From Mortierella sp. BCC40632 (taxonomy: Eukaryota; Mortierellomycota; Mortierellomycetes; Mortierellales; Mortierellaceae): DNA of 64,000 bases. The translations under genes and the position numbers were made by a program. The stretch spans positions 1 to 64,000 of the forward strand of contig WAEK01000019.1 of NCBI GenBank assembly GCA_011634665.1, given 5' to 3'. The notes under the pieces were generated by a model. It worked only from the letters and a program-made list of their open reading frames with translations, had not been told where the DNA came from and searched no databases. Positions 32,926 through 43,990 of the stretch are shown one piece after another (position 1 is the first letter of the stretch; every line of letters begins with the position of its first letter).

Positions 32926-34546
32926 AAGTGAATCCATAGATCGATCAATGATTTTTTTAGAAATGCATTCTGGCAGATTGCTCATTCGTCTATGATGCAT
33001 CCCAACTGGAGACCACCGTGGGAAAATAAGTCAGCCACTTATCTATGTCCTGCTTCAGTTGCACAGACCTGCAGTAGGGAAGACTTTATTTTTTTTTTTT
33101 TTTTTTTGTTTCACTTGTCACATTGAGCCATCACTGGATTCATGGATCCTCATCGGATGATTGCTTCTCCATGGAGGGTCAGTATTTAGTGTGTCCTCCT
33201 TTGCTACGTAGCACAGCCTCAATGCGCCGAGGCATGCTCTCATACAATTTATGGATCAACTCTGGCGAGAGTTTTACCCATTCGTCTTGGACTCGTTCCC
33301 AGAGCTCATTCCAAGTCATTCGGCTCATTGTCGTACTGATTGAGGCGACGCTTGAGGATACTCCAGACGTGTTCAATGATGTTGAGGTCCGGGGATTTCG
33401 CTGGCCACTTCACAACTCTAAACTCCTGTTCTGCAAACCATCTCTTTACTATGTTTGCCATATTGCACTTTGGAGTTGTCCTGTTGGAAGATGGAGTCTG
33501 CTGGGTCCATGCCGGCCCATTCGAATGAGCTGGTAACATAATCCTGGAGAACCTGGAGGTACATTTCCGAATTCATTCCTTCTTCGATCCAGCAGAGGTC
33601 GCCTGGGGAATTGTAAGTGATGCATCCCCAGATCATCATCTTGCCTCCGCCACCTTGTGGAGTTCGACGGACCTGCTGACGCGAAAGCTTCCTGTGTTCA
33701 AGGTCGCTGTAGTAGAACTGTCTGCCAAATGTTCCCACGCGGCTGATCATGCTCTCATCGGAGAACATGCTTTCTTCCATTCTTCGACAGTCCAGTCTTT
33801 TGTGCGCTTTTGCAAATTCATACCTCTCGTGAATGTGATTGGGGAAGAGATCAGGTCGTTTCTGCTTGACAGATGCTTTGATGCCTCTCTTACGTAGATT
33901 GGTCCGCACAGTCTCAATCTGGACATGCACTCCATCTCGCTCCTGAATGAACCGCTGAGCTTGACGAAGTGTTTCCATTTTGCCAGTTTTGAAATTGCGG
34001 GCAACAAGGACCATCGTTCTCTCTGGAATCTTACATTGAGGACCTGGTTTTGATGGAGGAACGTTTTCTTGAATACCTTTACGAATGTTGACAGCGGTCC
34101 CAATGGAGACAACAAGGGCACTTGCCACTTGTCTAACTGATTTCCCTTGCATCAGCAGATCTTTGACCGATTCCTTTTTCTCAGGAGAGAGGTGCTTTGG
34201 GGGCCTTCGAGTTCGCTCCAATGGCTGCTGCATTGGTGGTTCAAAAGACTGGGAGAGAAGAATATTCAAGCTGGGTGAATGATTGGTTAGGGGAAAAAAA
34301 GACATGCAATAGAGAGATGTCTCAGCCTTTCTACTTTTCCAGCGTTTGATCAATGTGACTTCTCTGCTACATCAGGTAAACTATTGATGTATAGCTCTAC
34401 TAAAGGAGATGGAGAGCAATCAGTTTAAAGTTGAAGGATCACCCATTCTCCCATGAGAGTTCCCCATTGGAATGCATCATAGACGAATGAGCAATCTGCC
34501 AGAATGCATTTCTAAAAAAATCATTGATCGATCTATGGATTCACTT
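32926..34546 (-). mobile_element. Tc1-a copy 2, complete with TA target duplication
   Basis: 1621 bp with about 75-bp terminal inverted repeats (AAGTGAATCCATAGATCG at the outer ends, running to ATGATGCAT). TA lies at 32924-32925 and 34547-34548. It interrupts the RNase H of element A. Translated frames crossing the repeats (HHRRMSNLPECISKK) are artefacts of the insertion. Confidence 0.95.
33179..34233 (-). pseudogene. Tc1-a transposase (copy 2), two frameshifts
   Basis: Start MQQPLERTRRPPKHLSPEKK at 34233, HTH (GKSVRQVASALVVSIGTAVN), QRFIQERDGVHVQIETVRTN, then the DDE domain with GGGGKMMIWGCITYNSPGD, FQQDN and [15 protein letters not shown] break near 33460 and another near 33310 shift the frame; the C terminus LYESMPRRIEAVLRSKGGHT is present. 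Copy 1 keeps the frame at 33460, so the lesions are independent. Confidence 0.9.
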
Positions 34547-36350
34547 TACCCTACACACGAGCAAGAAATGCTGGCTGTCGTGCACGCCCTAAAAACATGG
34601 AGGTTCTATCTGGACGGCTCTCATTTTATTGTGTACACGGACCACGCAACACTGCAACATTTTCCTACCCAGCCAAACCTTACTCGACGGCAAGCACGAT
34701 GGATGGAACTACTGCAAGAATATGACTTTACATTCAAATACAAAGCCGGCAAAGACAACATTGTCCCTGATGCTCTCTCCAGGAGACCTGATCACAAGGA
34801 ACAGGAGACTACCCAGATCAACTCCATGATGACCAGAGCAGTACAGCTTGACCCAGGTTTACGGCAGCGCCTGATAGAGAGTTATCCCACAGACCCTGCT
34901 CTTGGGTCACTCTATGAAAGCTGCCGGAGGGAAGTCCAAACAAACGTTATTTTATCTTTGATGACCTGCTTTTGGATCAACCATGATGAAAAGATCTTGC
35001 TCTGCATACCGAAAGGAGCTAACATCCAAGCCGATCTACTCCATGACGCTCATGACGCACCTCTTTCAGGACACCTTGGGTTCGACAAGACGTATGACCT
35101 ATTGCGAAGATCATTCTACTGGCCCCGAATGGCAAGAGACGCCAAACGTTATGTGACCTCCTGTGACGCCTGCCAACGGAATAAGCCCTCGCTCAAAGCT
35201 CCCGCTGGACTGTTTACGCCTCTAGCAATCCCTAGCCAAAAATGGGACACTGTCTCGATGGACTTTATTGTCAAACTCCCTAAAACGGCTCGGGGTTTCG
35301 ATGCGATTACTGTCTTTGTGGATAAACTTTCCAAGCAAGTCCACTTCTGTCCCTCGAAAACCACAGACACCGCCGCCGACGTCGCTCGAATATTTTTCAA
35401 TGAAGTCTTCCGGCACCATGGTATGCCCAAGAATATTGTCTCCGACAGGGACTCCAGATTCACGGGCAAGTTTTTGGACAGCCCTTATGAAGTTGATGGG
35501 CACCAAACTCAACATGTCAACGGCGTTCCACCCACAGTCAGATGGGCAAACAGAAAGGGCCAACCGTACCTTGGAGGAGATGCTGCGACCACTTGTCTCA
35601 TACGAACAGAATGATTGGGACCTCTTCCTTCCTGCCGTGGAGTTTGCATACAATAATTCAAAAGAACGCCTCCACTGGATACTCACCATTCTTTTCTGAA
35701 CTATGGTCACAACCCACACGTCCCTTCTTCTCTTGTGACCCCTCCGTCCTCTGATGTCCCAGCAGTGGATGATTTTGTTGCAAGACAGTCCTCTTTCCTT
35801 TCAAGAGCAAAAGATGCCATCCTGGAGGCTCAAGGGCGACAAAAGAAACATGCAGACCAATCGCGCCGTCCAGCAACCTTCGAAGTAGGAGACATGGTCA
35901 TGCTCAAAAGTGAACATGTCCGATTGGCAGCCCACTCCAACAGGCCCTCAAGAAAGTTGGGACCCGTCAATGCTGGACCCTTCAAGATCATCGAGAAAGT
36001 GCATGAAAATGCATACAAGTTGGAATTGCCTCCTCAGATGAAGCTACACCCTGTCTTCAACGCTGACTTGCTGATCCAACATCAAGAGTCTCCAGAAGAA
36101 TTCAGTGATAGAGTGCCAGCAGGGCCCCCACCTGAAATCATTGAAGGAGAAGAAGAGTACGAGATTGAAAAGATCTTGGATGTCAAGAAGGCTGGACGAG
36201 GATTCAAGTACCTTGTGTTATGGAAAGGCTACCCCCATGAAGAAGCACAATGGATATCAAAGACAGCTCTCAAGAATGCACCAGAAGTACTCGCCGAGTT
36301 TGAAGCCCAACGGAAAACGACTTAGATATTTTTTTTCAAGACGGGGAGGA

Positions 36351-36512
36351 TGAAATAGGACAGCCACATTGCTGCGCCTACCTCTGTACAACATAGTGGC
36401 GCGCCACTATCCGCGCCCCCAAATAGTCCCTCAACCTGTATAAATACCCTTCCCTCACTATCCTTAATAAAGCAGACTTACTCCGACTTCCACGATCGCC
36501 TTTTCTATTGCA
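36351..36512 (+). repeat. 3' LTR of element A
   Basis: 162 bp, matching 12046-12207. Polypurine tract ACGGGGAGGA immediately precedes it. The hAT coding sequence begins directly after its CA end. Confidence 0.93.
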
Positions 36513-38056
36513 GAGAAGCTGGGTATGGAAGTGGGCGAGGCAGGACAAGGTAGACAAAAAGGCTTACTGCAACATTCAAGGTTGCAAGCGGAATATTACC
36601 GGATACGACCATAGCAGCTCGTCCACTTCCACTATGGGCAGACACCTGAAGACAGCGCATGGTCTAACCGAAAAAAGCAATGACAGTAGTGCCTCGGAAC
36701 CTGTTGTTGGGCCACTCGAATTAGCGTTAACAAAGCAAGGCAATAAGCGGCCTTGGCAAGACGAATGGGAAGAGAGTATCTGCAAATTCGTTGTCTGTAA
36801 CCAACAACCATACTGGATTGCTGAAAGCCCTCAGTTCCAGGAGCTTGTATTAGTCGCACAGAGAGCACCTGAAGCAAGCAGAGTGATAATCATGTCGAAC
36901 GATACGGTTGCGAGAAGAGTAGGTGGATCATGAGACTGGGGTAAGTAAAGCAGAAGACTTTGAATTCCTTCCTAATCGCTCCCTACTTTCATCACGTCTT
37001 TTTAGATAGCCGACGCGTATCTAGATTACATGCGGCAACTAAGGGTCGAGCTGCGCGAAATCTCTAAGGTGTCGTTCACGCTAGATGGATGGACGAGCCC
37101 AACTGGAACTTCTTTTCTGGCCGTCACTGCTCACTGGATTGATGAGCATTGGAATTTGCACGATGTTACGCTCGGATTTGAGAAGATCACTGGCCGACAC
37201 ACAGCTCAGGTCCTTTTGGAGACATTTATTCCAGTTATCGAGCGGTTTGAACTACAGAAGAAGATTATGGCGATAACAACAGACAATGGCGCAAATGTCC
37301 TCAAGATGGTAAAGCTTTTGGAGGAGCACACAAAAAAGTACCCTCAGGAATGGTAAGTCCTCAAATTTCAAATATCCCAATGTAACACTGTGTTGCGAGC
37401 ACGGCTGCAGGAGTGCTATCCCGCTGATCAAAAATGAACATGGTTTATAGGGACCATTTCGATGCAAAGAGACAGCATGTGTCATGCATTGCACATGTTG
37501 TTAACTTAGCTGTGCAAACACTGCTAGGCAGGAATGGCCTCGGCGCAAGCCTCCCTGAAGAAACTGGAAACATAGTAGACGACAATTCCAGTGACGAGGA
37601 AAGCGGTGATGACGATTACAGCGACGCACTTTTCTCCTTCAATGTAGGCCAGGAATCTGCCACCGGTGTCAATGGATCAAACAGCAACGACGACACCAGT
37701 AACAGCCAACATCTGTTGGACGACAATGCGTCCGATAGTACTAGTGCTAGCACCAAGCAAGCGCTAGACAAGTTGCGGATAGGATTGAAAAAAATCAGGT
37801 GTGTAATGTAGTAAATGTACCAAACTGTCCAAGTCTTCATTTCTTTATTTCAACTAATTAAATTTGCAAGATATTTGTACACTTTCCATGCGCTGCAGAC
37901 TATCCTCTACAAGGCTCGAGAAGTTCATACAGTTCACAAAAACGGATGACAACAAGAAGGGCCTTCGGCCACTCCTTGACGTCTGCACTCGTTGGGGGTC
38001 AACATTTACGATGCTTGAGCGGGCAATCGATTGCAGGGCAGCGTACAATGATAACG
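36513..38056 (+). pseudogene. hAT-type transposase fragment with BED zinc finger
   Basis: Starts mid-frame after the A LTR with SWVWKWARQDKVDKKAYCNI and a BED-type finger (CNIQGC ... HLKTAH, about 36560-36660). After an intron near 36940-37005 comes FTLDGWTSPTGTSFLAVTAH (first catalytic Asp), ITTDNGANV (second Asp) and after another intron DAKRQHVSCIAHVVNLAVQT. The last part, RPLLDVCTRWGSTFTMLERA, is followed by the inverted A LTR, so the C-terminal hAT dimerisation region with the catalytic Glu is missing. No terminal repeats are seen. Both ends are cut by LTRs of the same family. Confidence 0.85.
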
Positions 38057-38218
38057 TGCAATAGAAAAGGCGATCGTGGAAGTCGGAGTAAGTCTGCTTT
38101 ATTAAGGATAGTGAGGGAAGGGTATTTATACAGGTTGAGGGACTATTTGGGGGCGCGGATAGTGGCGCGCCACTATGTTGTACAGAGGTAGGCGCAGCAA
38201 TGTGGCTGTCCTATTTCA
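38057..38218 (-). mobile_element. Solo LTR of family A, inverted
   Basis: 162 bp, reverse complement of the A LTRs. Flanks AACG and ATAA do not form a target duplication. Together with 36351-36512 it forms an inverted pair around the hAT fragment. Confidence 0.92.
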
Positions 38219-38316
38219 ATAAGTGACTAAAAAAAAAGAATGAGGAGAGAGAAGGGATGATGGAGAGAGCGAATGGTCCTTCAAATGGTCATGTTCCTTT
38301 AATAGAGGGTCACAAG

Positions 38317-38449
38317 TGTGAAATGTGGTGGTGTATGGACGAGTGAGTAACGAGACAAGAAGTTGTTTTATTAAAATCTACGCTTCGCCAAATAAAAAGG
38401 GAAGCCCGTAGGTGACGGGCACCTAGGTTCGTGACTGTTAAACGCGACA
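38317..38449 (-). repeat. 3' LTR of element G
   Basis: 133 bp, TGTGAAATG...GCGACA in plus orientation. Contains the hairpin GCCCGT/ACGGGC. Identical to 45696-45828 by eye; a solo copy is at 14349-14481. Confidence 0.95.
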
Positions 38450-38703
38450 TAGCTCCCCTCCCCAGACGATTGGTCCGGTAGGTCCTATGAGGCTGCCAAA
38501 ATTGAAGGAAAATAATAGAAAACCTTCTCGGAAACATGTAGGGAAAATCATCTAAAAACCCTTCTAAAAAATATCGTTGTGTATCAAGGAAAAATTGAAA
38601 AACCTTGCTGTGTGATCATGGAGAATAACTGTCTGATGAGATCCTCTTTGATCTTGGTTGTGTATGAGGAAAAGCATTCGAAAAACCTCTGTTAAACGAG
38701 TCC

Positions 38704-41700
38704 TTATTTTCTGGATCTCTTTGTTACTCTAGATTTCGCTTGGGTCGTCGCCTTTCGCTTTCCAGATGTATTGGCTTCATGTGGGTTGTTTTGTTTAAGC
38801 CTTTTATAGTAGTTGCTGACTGTTCGTTTTGTGTCAAAAGCATCGTAGGTAAGCCATAAGTTGTGTGACTTGTCATAACCTTTCCACTTTACTTCGTATT
38901 CCCATTCCCCCTCATTATTGAGACGATGGTTCACGATTTGTTGAATTTCATAGTGGTCCTCTTCGTCTTCTTCGTCAAGGTTCTGGGTCACTAACTTTAA
39001 CTGCTCAGGGGCGTATCTGCGAGCTATAGCTGATCCAGTAGCATCTTTCAACGTATACGTTCCAGTTGTGTTGTGCTTAAGAACTCTGTAAGGACCTTCA
39101 TACTTGGGATCAAGAGCGTTCTTAGCATCTGAATTTACTACCATGACATGAGCACCAATTGGGTATTCAACTAAGTTGCTCTTGTCATCAAATTTGGCTT
39201 TCATTCTTTCTTGAGTTGCTTTACTTTTTTCTGATATCGCTGGGTAGACAAGATTGGATAGGTAGTCCATTCTTTTTGATAGCTCTGAAGTATTAAGGAG
39301 CTGTGATCTAACCGTAGAGAAGTCAGATATTCCAGCAAAAGCTCTACCATAGAATAATGAAAACGGAGTAGATCCATGTAGACTGGTTGTTTTGGCATTC
39401 ATTTGTAATTGAACCATGGGGATGTATGTATCCCAGTCCGTTACTTTACCCTCTAGTGATCTTTTTAAGACGTTCTTGAGAGTCTGAACAAATCGCTCCG
39501 CAACTCCATTAGCCCTTGGATGGTAAGGCGTCGTGAGTCGGTGTTCGATTGTCAATTTAGTGGTAATTATTTTCAAGATGGCGTTGACGAATTCTGTACC
39601 ATTGTCACTCTGCATTATTTCGGGAAACCGATGGAACAGAAAAGTTTAAATAACAATGCAGCAATCGTTTGCGCCTCTTTGTTAGACATGGGTTCAAGGA
39701 AGACGAATCGTGTACACACATCAACCACTAATAATACGTAGGTGTTTCCTTTGGTTGATGTGGGAAGTTGTGCTAGATCAATTGCAATATGTTCACCAGG
39801 TAACGTAGCATGAATAGGTTTCAATGGATGATAGCCTTTTCTTGCAATATTGAAATGTAAACATGATTTGCATTGGTTTACCCAATCTAGACAGTCTTCC
39901 TTCATCCTTGTCCAAGCATAACCTTGTCCGTGTAAAGACGCGACCATAGCGTTTGCTCCGATATGACCAAAGTTATGAGCAGTGTGCAGCAAATCCTTTC
40001 TCTTTTCTTTAGGAGGATCCTGCCGAATAGTATCTTTGTCTTGGATGACATGAGAGTAAGCAACTATTGGTGTACTTTCCGCTATCTCCAATGGTGTGAG
40101 AGATGGGAAGTCGCTTTTTTCTTTGTCATCCTTGCCTTTGCTCCTCGTTTGTACTGAAGCAATAGCGCCAATTGTATCACCTGGCATGGTCATGATTTGA
40201 TCATACGTTGGCCAGAGCTCCGATGGGAATGCTCTCGACAATGCATCAGGGATAATATTTAGAATCCCTGGCCTATGTAAACAATCAAAATCATAGCTAA
40301 GGAGAATATCCTTCCATGAGGCTAATATTTGCGGTAATTCCTTTTGTTCATGTATATAGGTAAGAGGTCTATGATCAGTGTAGAGAGTGAACTTTCTACC
40401 CCATAGGTAATAGTGGAACTTCATACATGCAAAGAGAATTCCGAGTAGTTCTTTTTTGTAGGCTGGATACCTTCTCTCATGATCTTTCAACGCTCTTGCC
40501 ATGAAGGAAATGTAGTGGATCGTAGTTTCGTCATCTGGGCCATTGGGTAGTTGGTATAGTACAACACCGATCCCAACATTTGATGCGTCAGTGGCAACGT
40601 AGAACGGCTTGGTGAAATCAGGGAATCTCAGTACTGGTGCCTCAACAATTAATGTCTTCAAATGTTCAAAACATTGCATCTCTTGTTCATTGAGTGTGAA
40701 GGTTCCTTTCACATTTCTCAACTTGTCAAGAGGTGCAGCTAAAAGTGCTGTAGAGAGGGATGTACTCTCTAAAATAGTTGAACATTCCCAAGTATCTCTG
40801 AACCATCTTTCCGTTCGTTGGTGGTGCCCAGGACTTGACATTGGCTACTTTCTCGGGATTAATTCTTCTGCCATTAGCATCTACAATGAAACCGAGCAGC
40901 AGCACCTGAGTTCGCATGAAGTGGCTCTTTTCACGATTGATGATGAGCTTAGCCTTGGTAAGGCGTTTGATTACTTCGAGTACGTGCTCTTTATGCTCTG
41001 CAACAGAATTGGAGTAGATGACAATGTCGTCAACGTAGACTGACACAAAATGAAGATCTCCAAGAAGCCTTGACATGCCTCTTTGAAAAATACTTGTCAT
41101 TGGTTTCAGACCAAAAGGCGCTCTTGCGAACATGTATTGTTTTCCTTCGTGCGTGAATGCTGTTAGCCATTGACTTTTTCTATCGAGAGGTAGTCTATGG
41201 TAGGCCTGTGACAGGTCAATTGTAGTAAAGTATTTATGCCCTGAGGCTTTCTCGAGGATTTCACTGATCATTGGTATTGGGAAATTATCCGTATCAATCA
41301 GCTGTTTATTAAGCGTACGTGGATCTAGACAGACTCTGTATTTCAGGACCTCTCCTTCCAGGTTCCTTCTGGCTGCTAGTGTGAGTGAATTATTGAATGG
41401 ATTTCCTTTAGGTGCTTCAACAATTACACCATTCTCGAGCCATGCCTTGACTGTAGCGTCAACTTGTTTCTTTCTCAGTCTGAGCATAAAAACGTCTGGT
41501 TCGATCTTGGATTGTGCAATCCGGTTTAACCATAAGAGTTACCTTCATGTCATCTAGTGGACAATGGCTCTTTGGATCGATGGATGCATTCTCCTCCAAG
41601 GATTGTGTGAGAGTCTCCAAGAAGGCCTTTTGCAGTTCTATGAATTGTGGATCAAGTTCAGCATCAGGCTTCTCCTCGGACACCAACGAAGGCTTCTCGT

Positions 41701-42215
41701 CTTGAACAACATAAAAGTCTTTTGCGTGGTGGAGCTGGGTGGACAAATCCGTTGATTGAGAATCCCAGTCTTGTAAATAGGTCCATGCCAATGATGAACT
41801 CATGGCGTTCCATTGGTAGTACACTTAGTTGCCATTCCACAGTGCGATTATTGCATTGTAGGGTAAGACGTTTAGTGGTTACAACGCAGGCTGTCAGCAT
41901 CTTTGTGTCTGCCAACTGGTAGCATTTGTCTTTGATTACGGTCGTCTCTATTCCTAACTGGTGTGTTAGACCCCTACTGACAATAGAGTGAGTGGCTCCG
42001 GTGTCTATCAATGCTGTGTATTTCTCTGCACCGATCTGTATTGGTACTGCCAGTCGGTTATCATCAAGCGGTAGTCCTTGGAACAGGTTTATCTGTCCTC
42101 GGATTGCAGTATTGGTAAAGTTGTTGAAATTCGGGACGTGTATGGCCCTTTTTTGTGTATTATCGGCAGCCGTTTGTGTCAGCGCCTCTGTAATTGTGCA
42201 TCTGCGTATGTTCAT
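38704..42215 (-). pseudogene. pol: Pol of element G: protease, RT, RNase H, integrase, chromodomain, with frame changes
   Basis: Probable start MNIRRCTITEALTQ at 42215. Protease ALIDTGATHSIVS (canonical D-T-G). RT: YRVCLDPRTLNKQLIDTDNF, FTTIDLSQAYHRLPLDRKSQ, ARAPFGLKPMTSIFQRGMSR and VYVDDIVIYSNSVAEH (YVDD). RNase H: FYVATDASNVGIGVVLYQLP, YKKELLGILFACMKFHYYLW and YTDHRPLTYI. Integrase: LHTAHNFGHIGANA...CKSCLHF, HIAIDLAQLPTSTKGNTYVL, QSDNGTEFVNAIL, PYHPRANGVAERFVQTLKNV. Chromodomain YEIQQIVNHRLNNEGEWEYE...WKGYDKSHNLW. Frames change near 41750, 41470, 40780 and 39618; at 39618 a short C run is one base short. Confidence 0.9.
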
Positions 42216-42336
42216 TTGTGTTTTTTTATTGTTCTTAGTGTGGGTTAAGTGATATGTATGTGGGATTGACCGTTGTTGTTGTGTGTGTGTGTGAAGTGGA
42301 AGAAGAAGCTTTTTTTTTTTTTTTTTATAATTATAT

Positions 42337-43128
42337 TTAGTCTGTCTTGGACTTCGGTGGGAGCTGAGTGCTTGCTTTCTCTTCACTATCTTCCGCGATT
42401 ATTGTTGTCAGCATCAGATGGTGAGCCTTCAGAGCCCTGTTATGTTCCGTCTCGAGAGTGCTCAGCGAGGTTCTGGTCTCGACGTATCTCTGCATTAATA
42501 CGTCAAGTGCTGCTTGGCAACGCTCGATGTTTTGCTCTCGGCGTGCTCTTCTTCGATCCTGGATCATTAGCTCAGTAGGGTAGCTTTTTTTGTAAATCGT
42601 TTCGGTCACCCTGTTGCTGTTGGCACGCAATTGATCCATCTGTTGTTGTACAATTTGCATGGCTGCCTTCGAGTCCCTTGTAATGCCTCGTTTCGTTATT
42701 TCAACCAAGCTTTCCGAAAGTTGGTATAGCTGTACATCGTAGCCCTGCCTTAAGGCATGTAATTCATCTGCAGTATATGTTGTTACGACAGGTTTGTATT
42801 CATATGAGGACGGCGAGGGTGAATTAATTCCTGGTATACGGAATTGGGACTGAGTTGGCGGCGTGCGAGGGATCTGCAAAATATCAGTGTAGTTTGCGGA
42901 TTGCTCTTCATCATCTTGCGTTTCTTTTCCGGTCAGCGCAGGTTTTTCTGTGTTGGTTACTGTGGCACTCGGGAAATGATGTGCATAGGGCATGGTGTCT
43001 TCCCTTGGTCTTTTCCCGGGACTCGTTTTCGTCGGGTTGGCTACTGACGGGTCAGGAGTTGTAGGTTTTTCGCTGCTAGCCGGTTCAAGAGCTGTGGGAT
43101 TTTTGCTGTTTGAAGGGCTGCTAGACAT
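42337..43128 (-). CDS. Extra sense ORF of element G (ORF-x), unknown
   Basis: I do not recognise this protein. Likely start MSSSPSNSKNPTALEPASSE at 43128 (an upstream ATG at 43209 is possible); about 263 residues. The N-terminal half is Pro/Ser/Thr-rich and disordered-looking, with KRPRED. The C-terminal half is rich in charged and Leu/Gln residues with coiled-coil texture (ADELHALRQGYDVQLYQLSE, KAAMQIVQQQMDQLRANSNR, RRRARREQNIERCQAALDVL). It lies between gag and protease in the sense direction. It could be a divergent structural or envelope-unrelated accessory protein, or captured host sequence. Confidence 0.6.
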   Translation of the reverse strand: MSSSPSNSKNPTALEPASSEKPTTPDPSVANPTKTSPGKRPREDTMPYAHHFPSATVTNTEKPALTGKETQDDEEQSANYTDILQIPRTPPTQSQFRIPGINSPSPSSYEYKPVVTTYTADELHALRQGYDVQLYQLSESLVEITKRGITRDSKAAMQIVQQQMDQLRANSNRVTETIYKKSYPTELMIQDRRRARREQNIERCQAALDVLMQRYVETRTSLSTLETEHNRALKAHHLMLTTIIAEDSEEKASTQLPPKSKTD

Positions 43129-43472
43129 GCTGGCGTGTGAGGGTAGGTGTCGATTTTTTTTTGGTGACGGGGAGGTTGAAGATAAAAGACGTGTGAGAAA
43201 ATAAGGCATCTCTTTTTTTTTTGTCTTTCCTCCTTCTGCATCAGATCATTAGGTGCATGATTCTGATTGGTCCTTCAACCTGACCCCCATTCATGCATCT
43301 TTCTGTGACATCATTTCGGGGATGAGTCTTTTTGTCCTCTACTCCCTAAATCAGTGATTGGATCATCTGATCGAAATGGCGTGATCGTCTTGTCGATGAG
43401 TTTTGAAAGGGAGGAGTAATGCTTCTTCAATTCAATTTTTTCTCCATTCCTCCATTCCTCAACACGCCCGAC

Positions 43473-43790
43473 ATGACTACTCAACAATGCTCTTCTTCCC
43501 ATTCCTGCTCTGTTCCTAAGAGTGATGCGAACTCAAGCTTGGGCTCTCGCGAGGTGGTTAACAACAAGCGTCGTGGTCCAGACTCAAATGAGGATTTGGA
43601 GCTTTCGTCCCAACCTTCACGTCGTCTCCGCAAGCGTTGTCGCCATGTTGATGAATCCTTAGTCGCACTCTTGGCAGAGGAGCAGTACAATGAGGTAGCC
43701 GAGCTACACAAAGCCTACTTGGAGGATTGTGAAATTTTTCGTCAACAGATCGCTGTTATTGAAGCTTTGGTGCACCAATCCCAGCAATGA
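43473..43790 (+). CDS. Antisense ORF of element G (ORF-y1), unknown
   Basis: Opposite to the element's own genes. Start MTTQQCSSSHSCSVPKSD (43473; an in-frame ATG at 43419 also exists). A basic patch RRLRKRCRH is followed by a helical, coiled-coil-like segment (ALLAEEQYNEVAELHKAYLE). It ends at 43790 in an ATGA overlap with ORF-y2. The 210 bp between it and ORF-x is a divergent intergenic region with two ATTGG (CCAAT-box) motifs near 43268 and 43358. No family recognised. Confidence 0.55.
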   Translation: MTTQQCSSSHSCSVPKSDANSSLGSREVVNNKRRGPDSNEDLELSSQPSRRLRKRCRHVDESLVALLAEEQYNEVAELHKAYLEDCEIFRQQIAVIEALVHQSQQ

Positions 43791-43960
43791 GTGATGAGAT
43801 GATGCGTATGCATGTGGAGTCTCTCGACCGTTTGGAAGCATCCCTTGAGAAGCGTCGTGATATCGAATTCGAGGAGCGGCAGGAAGCTTTTGCACTTCGA
43901 TGGAAACTAGCTACTCTCGATCCTTTCTGCTGTGAAGATGGATGTCGTTATTGTGAATAA
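43787..43960 (+). CDS. Antisense ORF of element G (ORF-y2), 57 residues
   Basis: Starts at the ATG that overlaps the stop of ORF-y1 (ATGA at 43787-43790). MSDEMMRMHVESLDRLEASL continues the charged helical texture and ends with a Cys cluster FCCEDGCRYCE. It may be the second half of one protein with ORF-y1 if the overlap is a one-base frame break, or a separate frame. It ends 31 bp from the gag stop on the other strand. Confidence 0.5.
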   Translation: MSDEMMRMHVESLDRLEASLEKRRDIEFEERQEAFALRWKLATLDPFCCEDGCRYCE

Positions 43961-43990
43961 ATTTTGCCAGTATCTTTATTGTAGTTGTAT

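Larger units (their letters stand above)
32579..36325 (+). pseudogene. pol: RT end, RNase H, integrase and chromodomain of element A
   Basis: Resumes with QFLGLAQFYHQYIDHFADIA and RNase H (EADASGFAVGAVLFQTDHHG), is cut at AERN|YPTHEQE by Tc1-a copy 2 (32926-34546), then continues YTDHATLQHFPTQPNLTRRQ, H2C2 zinc binding (HDAHDAPLSGHLGFDK...CDACQRNK), VSMDFIVKLPKTARGFDAIT, NIVSDRDSRFTGKF and QSDGQTERANRTLEEML. The last frame (35735-36325) ends with LHPVFNADLLIQHQ and the chromodomain YEIEKILDVKKAGRGFKYLV...WKGYPHEEAQW. Frame changes near 35490 and 35710. Confidence 0.9.
12046..36512 (+). mobile_element. Ty3/Gypsy chromovirus A, heavily interrupted by nested elements
   Basis: Two 162-bp LTRs (12046-12207 and 36351-36512) in the same orientation bound gag, protease, RT, RNase H, integrase and a C-terminal chromodomain on the plus strand. 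A polypurine tract ACGGGGAGGA lies directly before the right LTR. Removing the nested insertions leaves about 4.9 kb, close to element F (5.2 kb), with about 250 bp of RT missing around the YxDD region at the D insertion. Flanks (left CTAT, right GAGA) show no target duplication, so at least one end has been rearranged. Close relative of element F. Confidence 0.9.
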
